A stretch of DNA of 64,000 nt from Petunia secreta (Eukaryota > Streptophyta > Magnoliopsida > Solanales > Solanaceae), in NCBI GenBank assembly GCA_029990175.1, contig JARKIP010000017.1, positions 18,990,001-19,054,000 on the forward strand, written 5' to 3'. The notes below the pieces were generated by a model. That model saw nothing but the letters and a program-made list of their open reading frames with translations, had not been told where the DNA came from and did not search any database. Made by a program: the position numbers and the translations under genes. Below are positions 35,748 through 46,413 of this stretch, piece after piece. Position 1 is the stretch's first letter, and the number at the start of each line of letters is the position of its first letter.

Positions 35748-37740
35748 TTTATTGCTTATGACAGATCACCAAGAGAGGGTGGTTGCATTGCACTGAACAC
35801 CAATGTATTGGCTAGAATCGGCATTCGTCCTTTAAGTTGACGATTGGGTAAATCGATGACTATGAGTATGTTGATATTTGCATACTCAGACTGAAGTTCG
35901 GTGTTTGGATTTTGCTAGATTTGGAGGTTGCCCAAAATTGTATTTGTCTTAGGTTGTGATGGGGTGTCTTCATATTTCTTGCTTTTCTTTTCGAAAGTCA
36001 TGTAGCTAACTTTGATGGATGGTCCTTTGTAGAAAGTATGTTTGTGGTTTGGGAGTTGGAGTTTCCCTTTGCTGGTTCTTGTTATACCATTGTCTTGCTT
36101 TGTTCAATCAGACTCTGAGATTTGTGTTTCAATGTTGGATGTCTTGTGGTGTCATGGTATTAAATGTGTAAGTGACGAGTGTAGATCTTGTTGGATCGAA
36201 TTTAGGAATGGGTATCTAGGGAGTAGTTTATTTGCTGGTTCAAATGTCCTTTGATTGGGCTAAAAGAGTAATGATGTGAGGTTTTGTATTTTTGTATGTC
36301 CTTGATTGTGTTGAGCCTGATAAGATTGTTGTTGAAAGTCTTGACAGGGGGTTGTTTTTGTGTAAGTTGGGCGCAGTGTGAGGTTGTGAATTTTTCCAGG
36401 TTCGTTTATATAGTGATTGGATTTGCGGCTCCTGTGTGGGTATAGTGCCAGTTGATTTTGTTTGCCTATATACAAGTATTACGGAAGTAGGATTAGGATC
36501 GTCTAGGTTCTCTCAGTGTCCTATGTTGGTGGTTTAAAAGTCCTTGTTCTAGGAAAAAAAATTTCAGCTTGGCATGCCACTTCGGCTTTTTCTTAATACA
36601 GATTCGTGACCAATTTCGGTGTTCAAGCGCAGAGCCATCGTAACAAAGTGGTGAAATGCGAAAAATCGTGTGGACATATTAGCAAAGATTTGACGCAAAA
36701 ATGACATATCAGCTTAAGAGGATGCCTAGACCATGGATGACGGATTAGCGCTTGAATTTGGAGGTTGTGGTAGAATGCATAAATATCACAAGAGATTGCC
36801 TAAGTACTTTATGTAGCAGTCAAGGCAAGAATTTTGGTCGAACGACCTATGCTTGTTTAAGCGGGAGATGAGGAGTTGAATGTCAATGAGAAGTGGTAAA
36901 AATGTTGCGTAAGGAATAGGTTGTGTTGTGTGACAAAAAAGGAGAAGTTGGCTTTTATCGAACACCAAGACTTTGAGTGCACTTGTCATCCTTTCTTGTG
37001 ATGGCTATGTGTCTTCGAAAGAGATACTCACATCTTTCATACTTGTCAACCAACTGCTGCAATATAGTCCTTGCACCAACTTTCCTTGTTGGATAATATC
37101 TTATTGCTGAGCCACCGAACTTGATATAGGTTGCCTATGTATCGTGTGTACTCTTAGATTTTTTCGTCCTATTGTAGTTGTCGTCATGAGAATTTATATC
37201 ACCCCAATAAAGCCTTTGACTGAAATTGCTCCAAGAAGTCTATTCGCCTGTTCTTTTATATCAAAGAAACCCTTGCTTTTGTAAGTGTCTTCATCGTCTT
37301 GCTTTATCTTTGCTAGTGGATAGGGACATGCTTCCATAATACTCAAGGGGTTTCCAGGTTTGTCATATAATGATGGCTTTGTCATTGTGCCTTTGCCTCT
37401 CCTTTTCAAGTTGGATTGGCTTGCCCGTTTTGGTTGTTGTGCACAAGTCTTGGCTACATCCCTTGCTTTTCAATTCCTTATTGTATTCCACTAGATTTTT
37501 GACTTTTGACTGTCGTTTTGATTATGGCAGGAGCAAGTTTGGGATATGCCTTGGATCGCCGTCATGTATTGTAGGTGGTGTGACTGTGTAGACAAGTGCA
37601 ACAAAGTAATCCTCGGGCATTGGTGTCAAAAGGTATTAAGGTGAGTCATATTTAATTCTCTTGCTTTGTGAATTTTTCTCTCCACGTGCATAGTGTTTGC
37701 TGGAACAATTGAGGTACTGGGACAATAAGCCCGGCATTTT
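35748..37740 (-). pseudogene. Ogre-3 decayed interior, pol lost
   Basis: Between 3' UTR hairpin and gag remnant there should be about 7 kb of protease-RT-integrase; only 2 kb remain. No RT, RNase H or integrase motif was found. One open patch (37194-37409, MEACPYPLAKIKQDDEDTYK) is unidentified. Confidence 0.5.
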
Positions 37741-38235
37741 TCAATCTCTCGAACACTTGAGTATGGGATTTGGCAAGTGGAGTGTAGTTTCTTTTTGTCT
37801 TTGGTTTATATCAGGGCGACGCCTAAGAGGGTATGGTGGTACATTTCTGTAGTTGGGTCGAGTGTTTTGCTGGTATGGTGGACGATTTGGTGCTGGAATG
37901 CGGAATATAGGTCAAGTGGGCTGAGTGTTGTAACTGGGATATTCAGGTGGTATGTAAGGGTAGGGATAAAATGGTGGCGGCGTTTAATAATAGTAGTTGA
38001 AAAGTAGGGTCTCGAATGGTTGCAGCAAAAGAGACTTCATCTTTCTTTTTTTGAAAAGGCTTACATTTCCAAACTGGATAGCCTTATTAGTAGCTTGTAG
38101 TGCATCAGAGATATTGTAGAGAGAGGAGAGGGCTGGTGGGGATTGCTGTGAAAAACTTTCTTATTTCGGAAAATCCCTGACAAGTGCACTTGCTTAACCA
38201 TATCTTTTTCCTTGGTATTCAACTCGAGCCAACCT
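37741..38235 (-). pseudogene. gag: Ogre-3 Gag central remnant
   Basis: Aligns at nucleotide level with 49777-50160 of Ogre-2: the Pro/Tyr-rich linker complement and the block encoding the KKDD-VSFVAAS-type sequence before it (plus-strand GAGACTTCATCTTTCTTT against GAGACATCGTCCTTCTTC). The capsid N-terminal two thirds is absent. Confidence 0.6.
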
Positions 38236-38635
38236 TTTAGGTAATAGATTTTTGAGTTTGGTAGTGAGTTAGAGACAGTTTGGACATGCGAAAGGTAATA
38301 AATATCAGGATTTAGGCATAGAGTAACGAGAAGAGGTGCCTTGGTAGGAGATTGATTCAGGAAGGAATTTTCTTAGGTAGAAAGAGACTTAGAAAAATTC
38401 ATGCAATGCACACATATCAAATAAGAAATGAATCCTATAATACGAAGGACCGTTTTATGCACGATGATTTGAAAAGCGTTTTGTGCCACATGCATCATTT
38501 CGTTTGCTAACAAAATGCGGAGCCTAAAAGATAATATTTCATTTATTGGACTTTTGTTATATTGGCTAATATTGAAATAGTACAAAAGGTGGAAAACATT
38601 GCTAAGAGACTAGATCATGGCCAGGTGAACATCTT
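38236..38635 (-). other. Ogre-3 ORF1-gag spacer
   Basis: Corresponds to Ogre-2 51300-51530 (both carry CATTTCGTTTGC). Non-coding. Confidence 0.45.
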
Positions 38636-40228
38636 TCATGCTGATCCATCATCAGAAGATTCTTCTTCCTCTTCTTTGGGCGAGTCTCCCTCGAATAAGC
38701 TTGCCTCTAATGAGTCTCCTTGAAAAATGATGTTGTCTACATCAGTTAAGAGCCGGGATATGTCAAATGTGAAGTTCTTCAACATTTCCCAAGCCTTATT
38801 TCCTTTCTCCTCTATTCCTTTGTCAGCCACAACATTCATTCCTTCACTAGCCCATACACCGATAGACTCTATGCGTTTTGTCAGGAGTTCTGCCTTACTG
38901 CGCCATTTTCCCTTTTCTTTGTCCTTTGCTTCGACCAAACTTTGCATCTTGGCTATTTTCCCCCGTGCCCTTGCCAGTTGTTTGCGTAACCTTTTGTACT
39001 CAGATTCTAACTCATCAGCTTTTCTTTTCCTTTTTGTTGTTGCTCTTTGTTGAACTGCCCATGCTGTGTCTTTCTTAAGCCTGTCTAGATAGTCTTCATC
39101 ATAGTCAGTGTCAAACCTGTCTCATCCAATAGTCTGGATTCTCATTCGTTGCCTTTCTTTCCAAAGTTCTAATATCTTGTCTTTGAACGGTAACACTCAT
39201 CCGAGAATGTTTGCTTAGAAATTTCTGATGTCTGCAATTTAGGGTACAATCTGCTTTCTCCCTGCTTGTTTAAGTGCCCTTAAAGGAGTGTACAGATAAA
39301 CTCCTCTAAATCCCACCAAGATGAGAAATGATTCCCTTTTCGATCGTATGATCACTGTAGTGCTGGGAAAGTAATCTAACATTCATTGTATACTTTTGGA
39401 TGTCAACTGATAGAACATGTGATGCCAACCGTTGGCAATTGTTGGTAGGTCTCACTTCCCAAGAGCGTTGTTCATGCGGGCGGTATGAATATGTAATTTT
39501 CTCTTAGCATGGAATGGAAATCCTGCTCTATGCTATCCATCAGCCAAATTTGTAAAACTAAATTGCAACTTTTAAAGAAAACTGTGTCCTTCTTGGATCT
39601 TTCTAAAGAACGGTTCATCTCTGCGATGATCATAGGCATCAATATGTATTTCGTGTTAATGTCTTTGAGTAGGGCATCAACAATTGAAGCCATGCAAACA
39701 TCAACTCGTCTTTTGTGTTGTGAAAACAGGATAGTCCCTAAAAAGCCGGTGACAAAAGCAGGTACGCTCTTTCCAATCTGCCTGGTTAATGCTGAAATAG
39801 TCTTCAAATTCTTGAAATGCTTCTCTATACCCAAATTTGATTTAGAGTGAAGTCAGAGAAATTCCCAACTGCCTTATGCTGTTTGTGCATAATTCAGGCT
39901 TAAACCCTTCCATTTCGAAGAACTTCTCGGGTGTAATGTTTTTATGAATCAAGACTCCTTCACTTTCAAATGGTAATTGAGTTAACCCGCCTATTTCTTC
40001 CAGTAATGGTGTCAACTCTACACTCCCAAAGCGAAAAACTGCTCGGTCTACATCCCAATAGTGCACTGCGGCTTCTATCATCCCTTCCACTGCAGTGTGT
40101 TCCATTAGTTAAATCATATTCCCCAACACTATTTTAGCTCTGTCTTTTTGATCTATGCTTAGGTTTTCCCACTAATCTCTGAGCAACTGAGAGATTTCAA
40201 CAACCATGTCAAATGTTATATTGGCCAT
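38636..40228 (-). pseudogene. Ogre-3 ORF1 (plant-mobile-domain-like plus coiled coil)
   Basis: Ogre elements carry an extra ORF upstream of gag, function unknown. ATG at 40228 (MANITFDMVVEISQLLRD, then TAG, WENLSIDQKDRAKIVLGNMI). The N-terminal half reads AVHYWDVDRAVFRFGSVELT and PLLEEIGGL, the pattern of the plant mobile domain family. The middle holds HFKNLKTISALTRQIGKSVP and NLVLQIWLMDSIEQDFHSML. The C-terminal half is a long charged coiled coil (RKRKADELESEYKRLRKQLA, KDKEKGKWRSKAELLTKRIE) ending in the acidic tail PKEEEEESSDDGSA. Several stops and frameshifts. Homologous to Ogre-2 51529-53161. Confidence 0.7.
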
Positions 40229-40584
40229 GATCTTTCGGAAAAGGTGAAGGATGATACGAAAAGGGGGAAGAAAAATGCCTAAGATTCGCCTTATTGCAAG
40301 CAAAATGATCAATATGTGGCACAAGCTTTTGAAAACAATGCAACAGAGAATACGAAGAGATGTGTCGTTGCGGGTTGAAAACCCTTTAGACACTTTAAAT
40401 GGAAGTCGCTAATGAACTTTTGACATGCCAAGGATGTCAAGTCTTTATATAATGCATAAAGGATAAACATGTGCTATGTGTCATTCCATCTATCGGGCGA
40501 TCATTTCTGCTTCGAATTGAGCTTTTAATGCCTCTTTGGTTACCATCGTGCCTTTAAATGGTATTGAATACAGAATGATTCCAA
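40229..40584 (-). other. Ogre-3 leader, truncated
   Basis: Contains CATGCCAAGGATGTCAAGTC (near 40425), shared with Ogre-1 4025 and similar to Ogre-2 53340. Cut at about 40584, where Ogre-2 LTR sequence begins; the 5' LTR and PBS of Ogre-3 are missing. Confidence 0.6.
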
Positions 40585-41487
40585 TCTTAAGCACAGGCAT
40601 GGCACATAGAGGAAAGAAAATTAGGGGTTAGGGTTACCGGCTTGACATCAGAATCGGATTACTCCCATCCGCACATGCACAAAGCTTTTTCTTTTTCTTT
40701 TTTTTTTTTGCGGTGACACCATTAGTGTCGTTTGGATGTAGCCGGAGAACCTTTTCCGGCGACAGAGATACAGATTGCTGATAGGTCGATTTTGACCTTT
40801 ATCGAAATAGGGAATTGCTATAGGGGTTTTGTAGCGGAGGTTAAGGGGATCATGGTGATGCATTTGTTTTGAATTTCCCCGGCAGAATAAACCAAAAAAC
40901 GGCAAAACAGTGGCGAGGTAGGGTTTCCCGAGAGAGAGAAAAGAGACCAGGGCGGCGTGGTGTTTTGAGTGGAAATAAGGAGAGTATAGTGTTTTGGGGG
41001 GACTATGTAATTAAAAGAGGAAACTTGATTTTTGGCCGTTGGATCAAAGGAACGAAGGGCCAGGATGAAGCCATGTCGTCATGAAGTGGCGCTGAGGTGG
41101 GGTCTGCGTGGATAAATGAGGTGGGGGTGTGCGGTGTATATTGAAATGTATATATAGTGTATATTAGGCATATATTTAGTATAAAATAAGTATAAAAGCA
41201 TAGAAAAATTATGGAATTAATTTTAAAACATTAGAATGGCTAGGGGAGTGTATAAAATGTAATTTTGGGATTTAAAATGATTTGGGTAATTTTGTCAAAA
41301 GTAGAAGTAACTGCGGAATTTTGGTTGGGAACGCACATTTTGTAAAAATGGCTATGGTTTGCGATGACGTTTTCAAAAGAGTATTTGATTACTAAACTAG
41401 TATGGGAAGATAATTTTAGAAGAATGGACAGGGTGAGGATAAATGCACGATCGTGGGCATAGTTTTGAAAACTATTGGGTGTCAACA
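40585..41487 (-). mobile_element. Ogre-2 3' LTR, truncated to 903 bp
   Basis: Minus strand starts TGTTGACACCC at 41487 beside the polypurine tract. The part from 40585 matches 56242-56674 nearly exactly (CTTAAGCACAGGCATGGCAC and onward), identifying it as the partner of that LTR. The R-U5 side is deleted at 40584/40585. Frames across it are antisense shadows. Confidence 0.88.
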
Positions 41488-41500
41488 GCTGCCCCTCTTT
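41488..41500 (-). other. Ogre-2 polypurine tract
   Basis: Minus strand AAAGAGGGGCAGC abutting the LTR. Confidence 0.8.
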
Positions 41501-41533
41501 GCCCGGGGATGATGAAAGAGTTTTCGGGCAAAG
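41497..41533 (-). other. PPT-adjacent hairpin, Ogre-2
   Basis: CTTTGCCCG (41497-41505) pairs perfectly with CGGGCAAAG (41525-41533) over a 19-nt loop, overlapping the polypurine tract. Confidence 0.65.
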
Positions 41534-41799
41534 ACGTTGACATTGCGGCCAATGTTGTCACGACTCAAGAGGAGTGCTTACGACTTAAGAGAATTGTCGA
41601 GGTGTTAGGTCGTACTGTCCGCATTGTCTGAATGTACACCCTGCAGTAAAGGTGAGTTCGCAATACCATGTATATATGAGCGAATATAGAACGTACCTTC
41701 CCATCGGGCTGGATTGTCTTACCGGGATTCTTTACCATATGAAGGTGTGTCTGCTATGCCTGACTGTGTGTACTTTGTTGTGCCAAATGTCAGGTTTGA

Positions 41800-42680
41800 C
41801 ATCGGGCTGTGTAGCCTCAGTCGATGCATTGGGCTGTGTACCCTCCGCAAGGAATAAAAAATGACAAATCGATATCGGGTTGTGTACCCTCAATCGACGC
41901 TTCGGGTTTTGTACCCTCAGCTAATTTAAACGCAAATCGATATCGGGCTGTGTACCCTCAACCGACGCTTCGGGTTGTGTACCCTCAGCTAATTTAAACG
42001 GAAATCGATATCGGGCTGTGTACCCTCAACCGACGCTTCGGGTTGTGTACCCTCAGCTAATTTAAACGGAAATCAATATCGGGCTGTGTACCCTCAACCG
42101 ACGCTTTGGGCTGTATACCCTCATCTAATTTAAATGCAAATCGATATCGGGCTGTGTACCCTTAACTGACGCTTCGGGCTTTGTACCCTCAGCTAATATA
42201 AATGCAAATCGATATCGGGCTGTGTACCCTCACCTGATGTTTCGGGCTATGTTTCCTCAGCTAATTTAAATGCAAATCAATATCGGGCTATGTACCCTTA
42301 ACCGATGGTTCGAGTTGTGTACCCTCAGCTAATTTAAATGCAAATCAATATCGGGCTGTGTACCCTCAGCCGATGCTTCGGGCTGTGTACCCTCGGCTAA
42401 TTTAAATGCAAATCAATATCGGGTTGTGTACCCTCAACCGACGCTTTGGGTTGTGTACCCTCAGCTAGTTTAAATATAAATTGATATCGGGATGTGTACC
42501 CTCAACCGACGCTTCGGGTTGTGTACCCTCAGCTAGTTTAAATGTAAATCGATATCGGGCTGTGTACCCTCAACCGACGCTTCGGGCTGTGTACCCTCAA
42601 CTAATTTAAATGAAAATCAATATCAGGCTGTGTACCCTCAACCTACGCTTTGGGTTGTGTACCCTCAACTAATTTAAAAG
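41800..42680 (-). repeat. Ogre-2 3' UTR minisatellite, 68-bp unit, about 12 copies
   Basis: From 41869 the unit runs TCGATATCGGGCTGTGTACC, CTCAACCGACGCTTCGGGTT, GTGTACCCTCAGCTAATTTA plus AACGCAAA; successive starts 41869 and 41937 give the 68-bp period. Each unit holds two copies of GGG(C/T)TGTGTACCCTC. Preceded by degenerate copies from about 41800. Located between pol and LTR. Confidence 0.93.
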
Positions 42681-43014
42681 TGATAGGATGAATTTGATAA
42701 CCTTTGTCGAAACATGTCTGTCGTGTGTTGCCGAGTCGCGTATCTTTTGTGCCTGCATCCAAAGAAAGATTGGTGAGTTGTGCGGGGTGATTTGGTTTTT
42801 GCATTCTTGGCTCGCTTCACACTTGCTGCCCATAAGTGTTGGGACCTTGGCCGAGCTAGTAGGGATATGTGTAATGCAGTAAATAATGCAAATGTTTTGA
42901 AAAAACTTTTATGACAAAGAAATAAAGTGAAATATTGTATCCCATTGACTCACGAGTCGCGTTGTGTAAAGCCATAGTTGTCGCCATTCATGCTGCTCCA
43001 AACTCCATCAAATG
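42681..43014 (-). other. Ogre-2 3' UTR between minisatellite and hairpins
   Basis: Unique sequence with no coding signal on the element strand. Confidence 0.5.
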
Positions 43015-43151
43015 AATTTTGAGGGCGACCTCAAAATTCTGCCCCAGTTTCTATTTGAAATTTTTGAGAGGTCCTCAAAAATTTCTGCCCCAGTGTCGAC
43101 TAAGTTTGTCCTCTAGGAATTTTTTAGAGTTCCTCAAAAATTCTGCCCCAG
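43015..43151 (-). other. Three 3' UTR hairpins with CTGCCCCAG, Ogre-2
   Basis: Hairpin 1: AATTTTGAGG-GCGA-CCTCAAAATT (43015-43038). Hairpin 2: AAATTTTTGAG with CTCAAAAATTT (43058-43068 and 43074-43084). Hairpin 3, eroded: GAATTTTT with AAAAATTC (43117-43124 and 43136-43143). Each is followed at once by CTGCCCCAG. Confidence 0.75.
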
Positions 43152-43299
43152 TGTTTGTTTTGTGGGAAAATAAAATTTTTATATTTATGCGACCGAACCT
43201 TGAGTAGGTTTCCTACGTATCCCTCTTAGGGAATCAGGTCGTGACGTAGTTCAGATTACATGATGTATTGCAGAATGACCAAATCACTAACTAGTACAA
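43152..43299 (-). other. Ogre-2 3' UTR next to solo LTR
   Basis: Non-coding; joins 43999 onward if the solo LTR and one TACAA are removed. Confidence 0.6.
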
Positions 43300-43993
43300 T
43301 GATGTAGGGAAAATTAGGCGGAAGCAATAATCTAAGGTGCGGAAGCAATAATCAAAGATAACAAGAAATAGGGAAGGGGAAGAACAGAAATTAGAAGAAA
43401 AGAACGAATCAAACTAAACAATTAGATTGATTCAAAAGGGAGGAGAGACTTGAACCATTAAATGGGATTCACACTAGCGGTGAACCACCATGGATTCAAC
43501 GTAAGAGATACATGAAGTCAACGCTTCAACAAGAATGGCCAAGCCTATTCTATCTTCTCAATTCTATCTTCAAAAACTAGCTCCCAAATAAAATGACTAA
43601 GTGTGGTATTTATAGATGTTCCACACTCCTATTGAAATGACATAAAAGCCCCTACAAGTTTATTATACATAAAAGACCACGTAGGGTCAAAATAGGCAAA
43701 ACACCATTAAAAATCCCGCAACTCAGCAATTGGGGCGGGGCGCCTCTCACTGGGCGGAGCGCCCAACAACTTGTGCAGTGGAGGGGGCTGGGCGGAGCGC
43801 CTAGGGGGTGGGCGGAGCGCCTGGCCCCTTTGGTTCCTGGGCGGGGCGCCTGAATGGCCTGGGCGGAGCGCCTCAGCCTGGAACTTCCGGAACGGCTTCA
43901 ATTCTTCTCCGATGCTCTTGACCTCCCATCCTTTGCATCCTCCAATCCCGGCTCTTGATGGTAAGTGCCTTAGGCTCGATTTGCCCTGCATCA
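43300..43993 (-). mobile_element. CRM-like solo LTR (A family), 694 bp, TSD TACAA
   Basis: Plus strand TGATGTAGGG to CCCTGCATCA, flanked by perfect TACAA at 43295-43299 and 43994-43998. Carries the same GGCG-N3-CGCC array (43732-43872) and TATA-like octamer (43607-43614, minus) as element A LTRs. No internal sequence, so it is the product of LTR-LTR recombination. It lies 10 bp past the Ogre-2 integrase stop. Confidence 0.92.
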
Positions 43994-44002
43994 TACAATC
44001 TC

Positions 44003-44904
44003 TTATACATAGAATTTTCTGACAGCGTCTGAGTTGATTGGTTTTGGCCAAACTTCTTCGTCCATTTCTGCCAGTATCAATGATCCTCCATTCAGAATTC
44101 GATGGACCATGTACGGCCCTTGCCAATTTGGTGCAAATTTTCCTTTTGCCTCTTCTTGATTGGGAAATATCTTCTTCAGTACCAATTGTCCAGGTTTGAA
44201 GGATCTCTCTTGAACTTTCTTGTTAAATGTCATAGCCATTCTCCTATGATATAACTGCCCATGACACATTGCATTTAGTCTCTTGCCATCGGTGAGGGTC
44301 AATTGCTCTATTCTTCTTTTGATCCATTCAGCGTCCTTCAACTGTGTCTCTTGGATGATTCTCAAAGAGGGTATCTCGACTTCCGCTGGTATCACTGCCT
44401 CGGTGCCATACCCCAGCAAGTAGGGAGTAGCCCCTGTTGATGTTCTCATTGTGGTGCGGTACCCTAACAGAGCATAGGGCAGGTTCTCATGCCATTGCTT
44501 TGAATTGTCTGTCATCTTGCGCAATATCCTCTTGATTTTCTTGTTGGCTGCTTCGATCACGCCATTCATTTGTGGTCTATATGTGGTGGAATTGTGGTGC
44601 TTGATCTTGAACACCTCACAGGTTGCTTTCATTAGGTCACTAGTGAGATTGGACCCATTGTCAGTGATGATCGACTCAAGGATGCCAAATCGACAAATCA
44701 TTTTGTCACGGACAAAGTTTGACACCACTTTCTTTGTCACTGACTTGTACGATGCAGCTTCTACCCATTTGGTAAAGTAATCAATGGTTTCCAATATGAA
44801 ACGATGTCCATTGGAAGCAGCTGGTTCGATAGGCCCTATGACATCTATTCCCAAGCAGAAAAAAGCCACGGTGATCCCATGATATTTAATTCATTAGGAG
44901 GCAC
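44003..44904 (-). pseudogene. pol: Ogre-2 integrase, D,D35E intact
   Basis: Inserts element cDNA. Minus frame 44869-44003: GIDVIGPIEPAASNGHRF holds Asp 1, SIITDNGSN holds Asp 2 (44660-44662) and GVIEAANKKIKRIL holds Glu (44552-44554), exactly 35 residues after Asp 2. C-terminal region FKPGQLVLKKIFPNQEEAKG and KFAPNWQGPYMVHRIL ends KPINSDAVRKFYV at 44003. The upstream link to RNase H (VPPNELNIMGSPW) is separated by a stop at 44905 and one frameshift; 288 residues are otherwise open. Confidence 0.9.
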
Positions 44905-45831
44905 TCAAATCATATCTCCATAGAGTTGGCATTGATGACATTTCTTTGCGTGTTTTATGCAGTCATGCTCCATTGTCATCCAGAAATAGTCAGCCCTTAA
45001 AATCTGCTTTGCAAGCACGAAACCGTTCATATTTGGACCGCACATCCCAGAGTGTATTTCTTCTAACAATTGAGCTTCTTTGGCATCCACACATCTCAGC
45101 AATCCCAGATCAGGTGTCCTTTTGTACAAAACTTCTCCGATAAAAAAGAAACCGTTTGCTAACCTCCTTAGCGTCTTCTTTTGGAGACTCGTTTCATCCC
45201 TTGGGTAAATGTCGTCTTTGAGAAATCCTTTGATGTCGTAGAACCAAGGTTGTCCGTCTGATTCTTCTTTTACATGGTAACAATATGTTAGTTTCTTCCT
45301 TACTGGCACGGGTAATGAGTCCATGTAGTTCTTGTCTGGATGTTTGATCATGGAAGATATGGTAGCCAAAGCATCCGCGAACTCATTTTGTAGCTTGGGT
45401 ACATGCTGGAACTCTATTTTGGTGAACCTTTGCTTCAGCTCTTTTATGCACTCAAGGTATGGCAGTATCTTGGGGTTCTTTGCTATCCATTCTCCTCGGA
45501 CTTGGTGAATCAGTAAGTTTGAATCTCCGATTGCCAACAGCTCTTGTATATTCATGTCTACCGCCAATCTAAGTCCCAAGATGCAAGCTTCATACTCCGC
45601 CATGTTGTTGGTGCAAGGAAACCTCAGTTTGGTTGTGACAGGATAATGTTGTCCAGTCTCCGAGACTATCACCGCTCCAATGCCGACTCCTTTGAAATTC
45701 ACTGCTCCGTCGAAGAATAACCTCCAACCATCATATTTTTCGGTGATATCCTCTCCTATGAACATGACTTCTTCGTCGAAGAAATAAGTGTGCAGCGGTT
45801 CATAGTCATCTACCACCGGATTCTCGGCCAT
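44905..45831 (-). pseudogene. pol: Ogre-2 archaeal-type RNase H and integrase zinc domain
   Basis: Open 308-residue segment. The archaeal-type RNase H typical of plant Tat elements shows LFFDGAVNFKGVGIGAVIVS (Asp), NNMAEYEACILGLRLA (Glu), IGDSNLLIHQV (Asp) and NEFADALATISS (Asp), so all four acidic residues are present. It continues into the zinc domain (EEIHSGMCGPNMNG, then DCIKHAKKCHQCQLYGD). It may degrade the RNA strand in place of, or with, the first RNase H. Confidence 0.85.
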
Positions 45832-46413
45832 GTGATCAGCTAGGGCTTGAGCTTTTACCGCCTTTTAAGTGACGAAAGTGATGTTGAATTCACTAAACAG
45901 CATTTGCCACTTAGCCAACTTTCCAGTAGGCATTGGTTTTTGGAAGATATACTTGAGAGGGTCCATTCTTAATATTAGAAATGTTGAGTAAGATGTCAAG
46001 TAGTGCCTCAGCTTTTGTGCTATCCAGGTCAGCGCACAGCACATGCATTCCAACAATGTGTATTTGGCCTCGTAAGGAGTGAACTTCTTGCTTAGATAGT
46101 ATATTGCTTGCTCCTTTCTTCCAGTTGAATCATGTTGCCCCAATACACAACCAAATGCCGAATCTACCACAGATAGGTACAAGATCAAAGGTCGCCCAGG
46201 CTCGGGTAGAACCAACACAGGTGCGCGAGGCAAGTACTCCTTTATCCGATCAAATTCTTTTAGACAGTCCTCTGCCCACTCGATCGCTGCATCTTTCCTC
46301 GGTAGCTTGATGATTGGCTCGCAGATGACAGTGGACTGTGCTATGAAACGGCTGATATAGTTGAGCCTTCCCAGGAAACTCATAACCTCTTTCTTGCTTT
46401 TTGGCGGCATCAA
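45832..46413 (-). pseudogene. pol: Ogre-2 RT thumb/connection and first RNase H
   Basis: Minus frame reads KSKKEVMSFLGRLNYISRFI, AIEWAEDCLKEFDRIKEYLP, LILYLSVVDSAFGCVLGQHD, then EQAIYYLSKKFTPYEAKYTL and LTWIAQKLRHYLTS. Asp of the usual LSVSD reads VVDS, compatible with RNase H. Open for 182 codons; ends at FVT with a stop before the archaeal-type domain. Confidence 0.85.

Noticed and set aside
41800..42680. CRISPR-like regular array
   Set aside because: The whole 68-bp unit repeats with no unique spacers, in a plant retrotransposon 3' UTR; it is a minisatellite.
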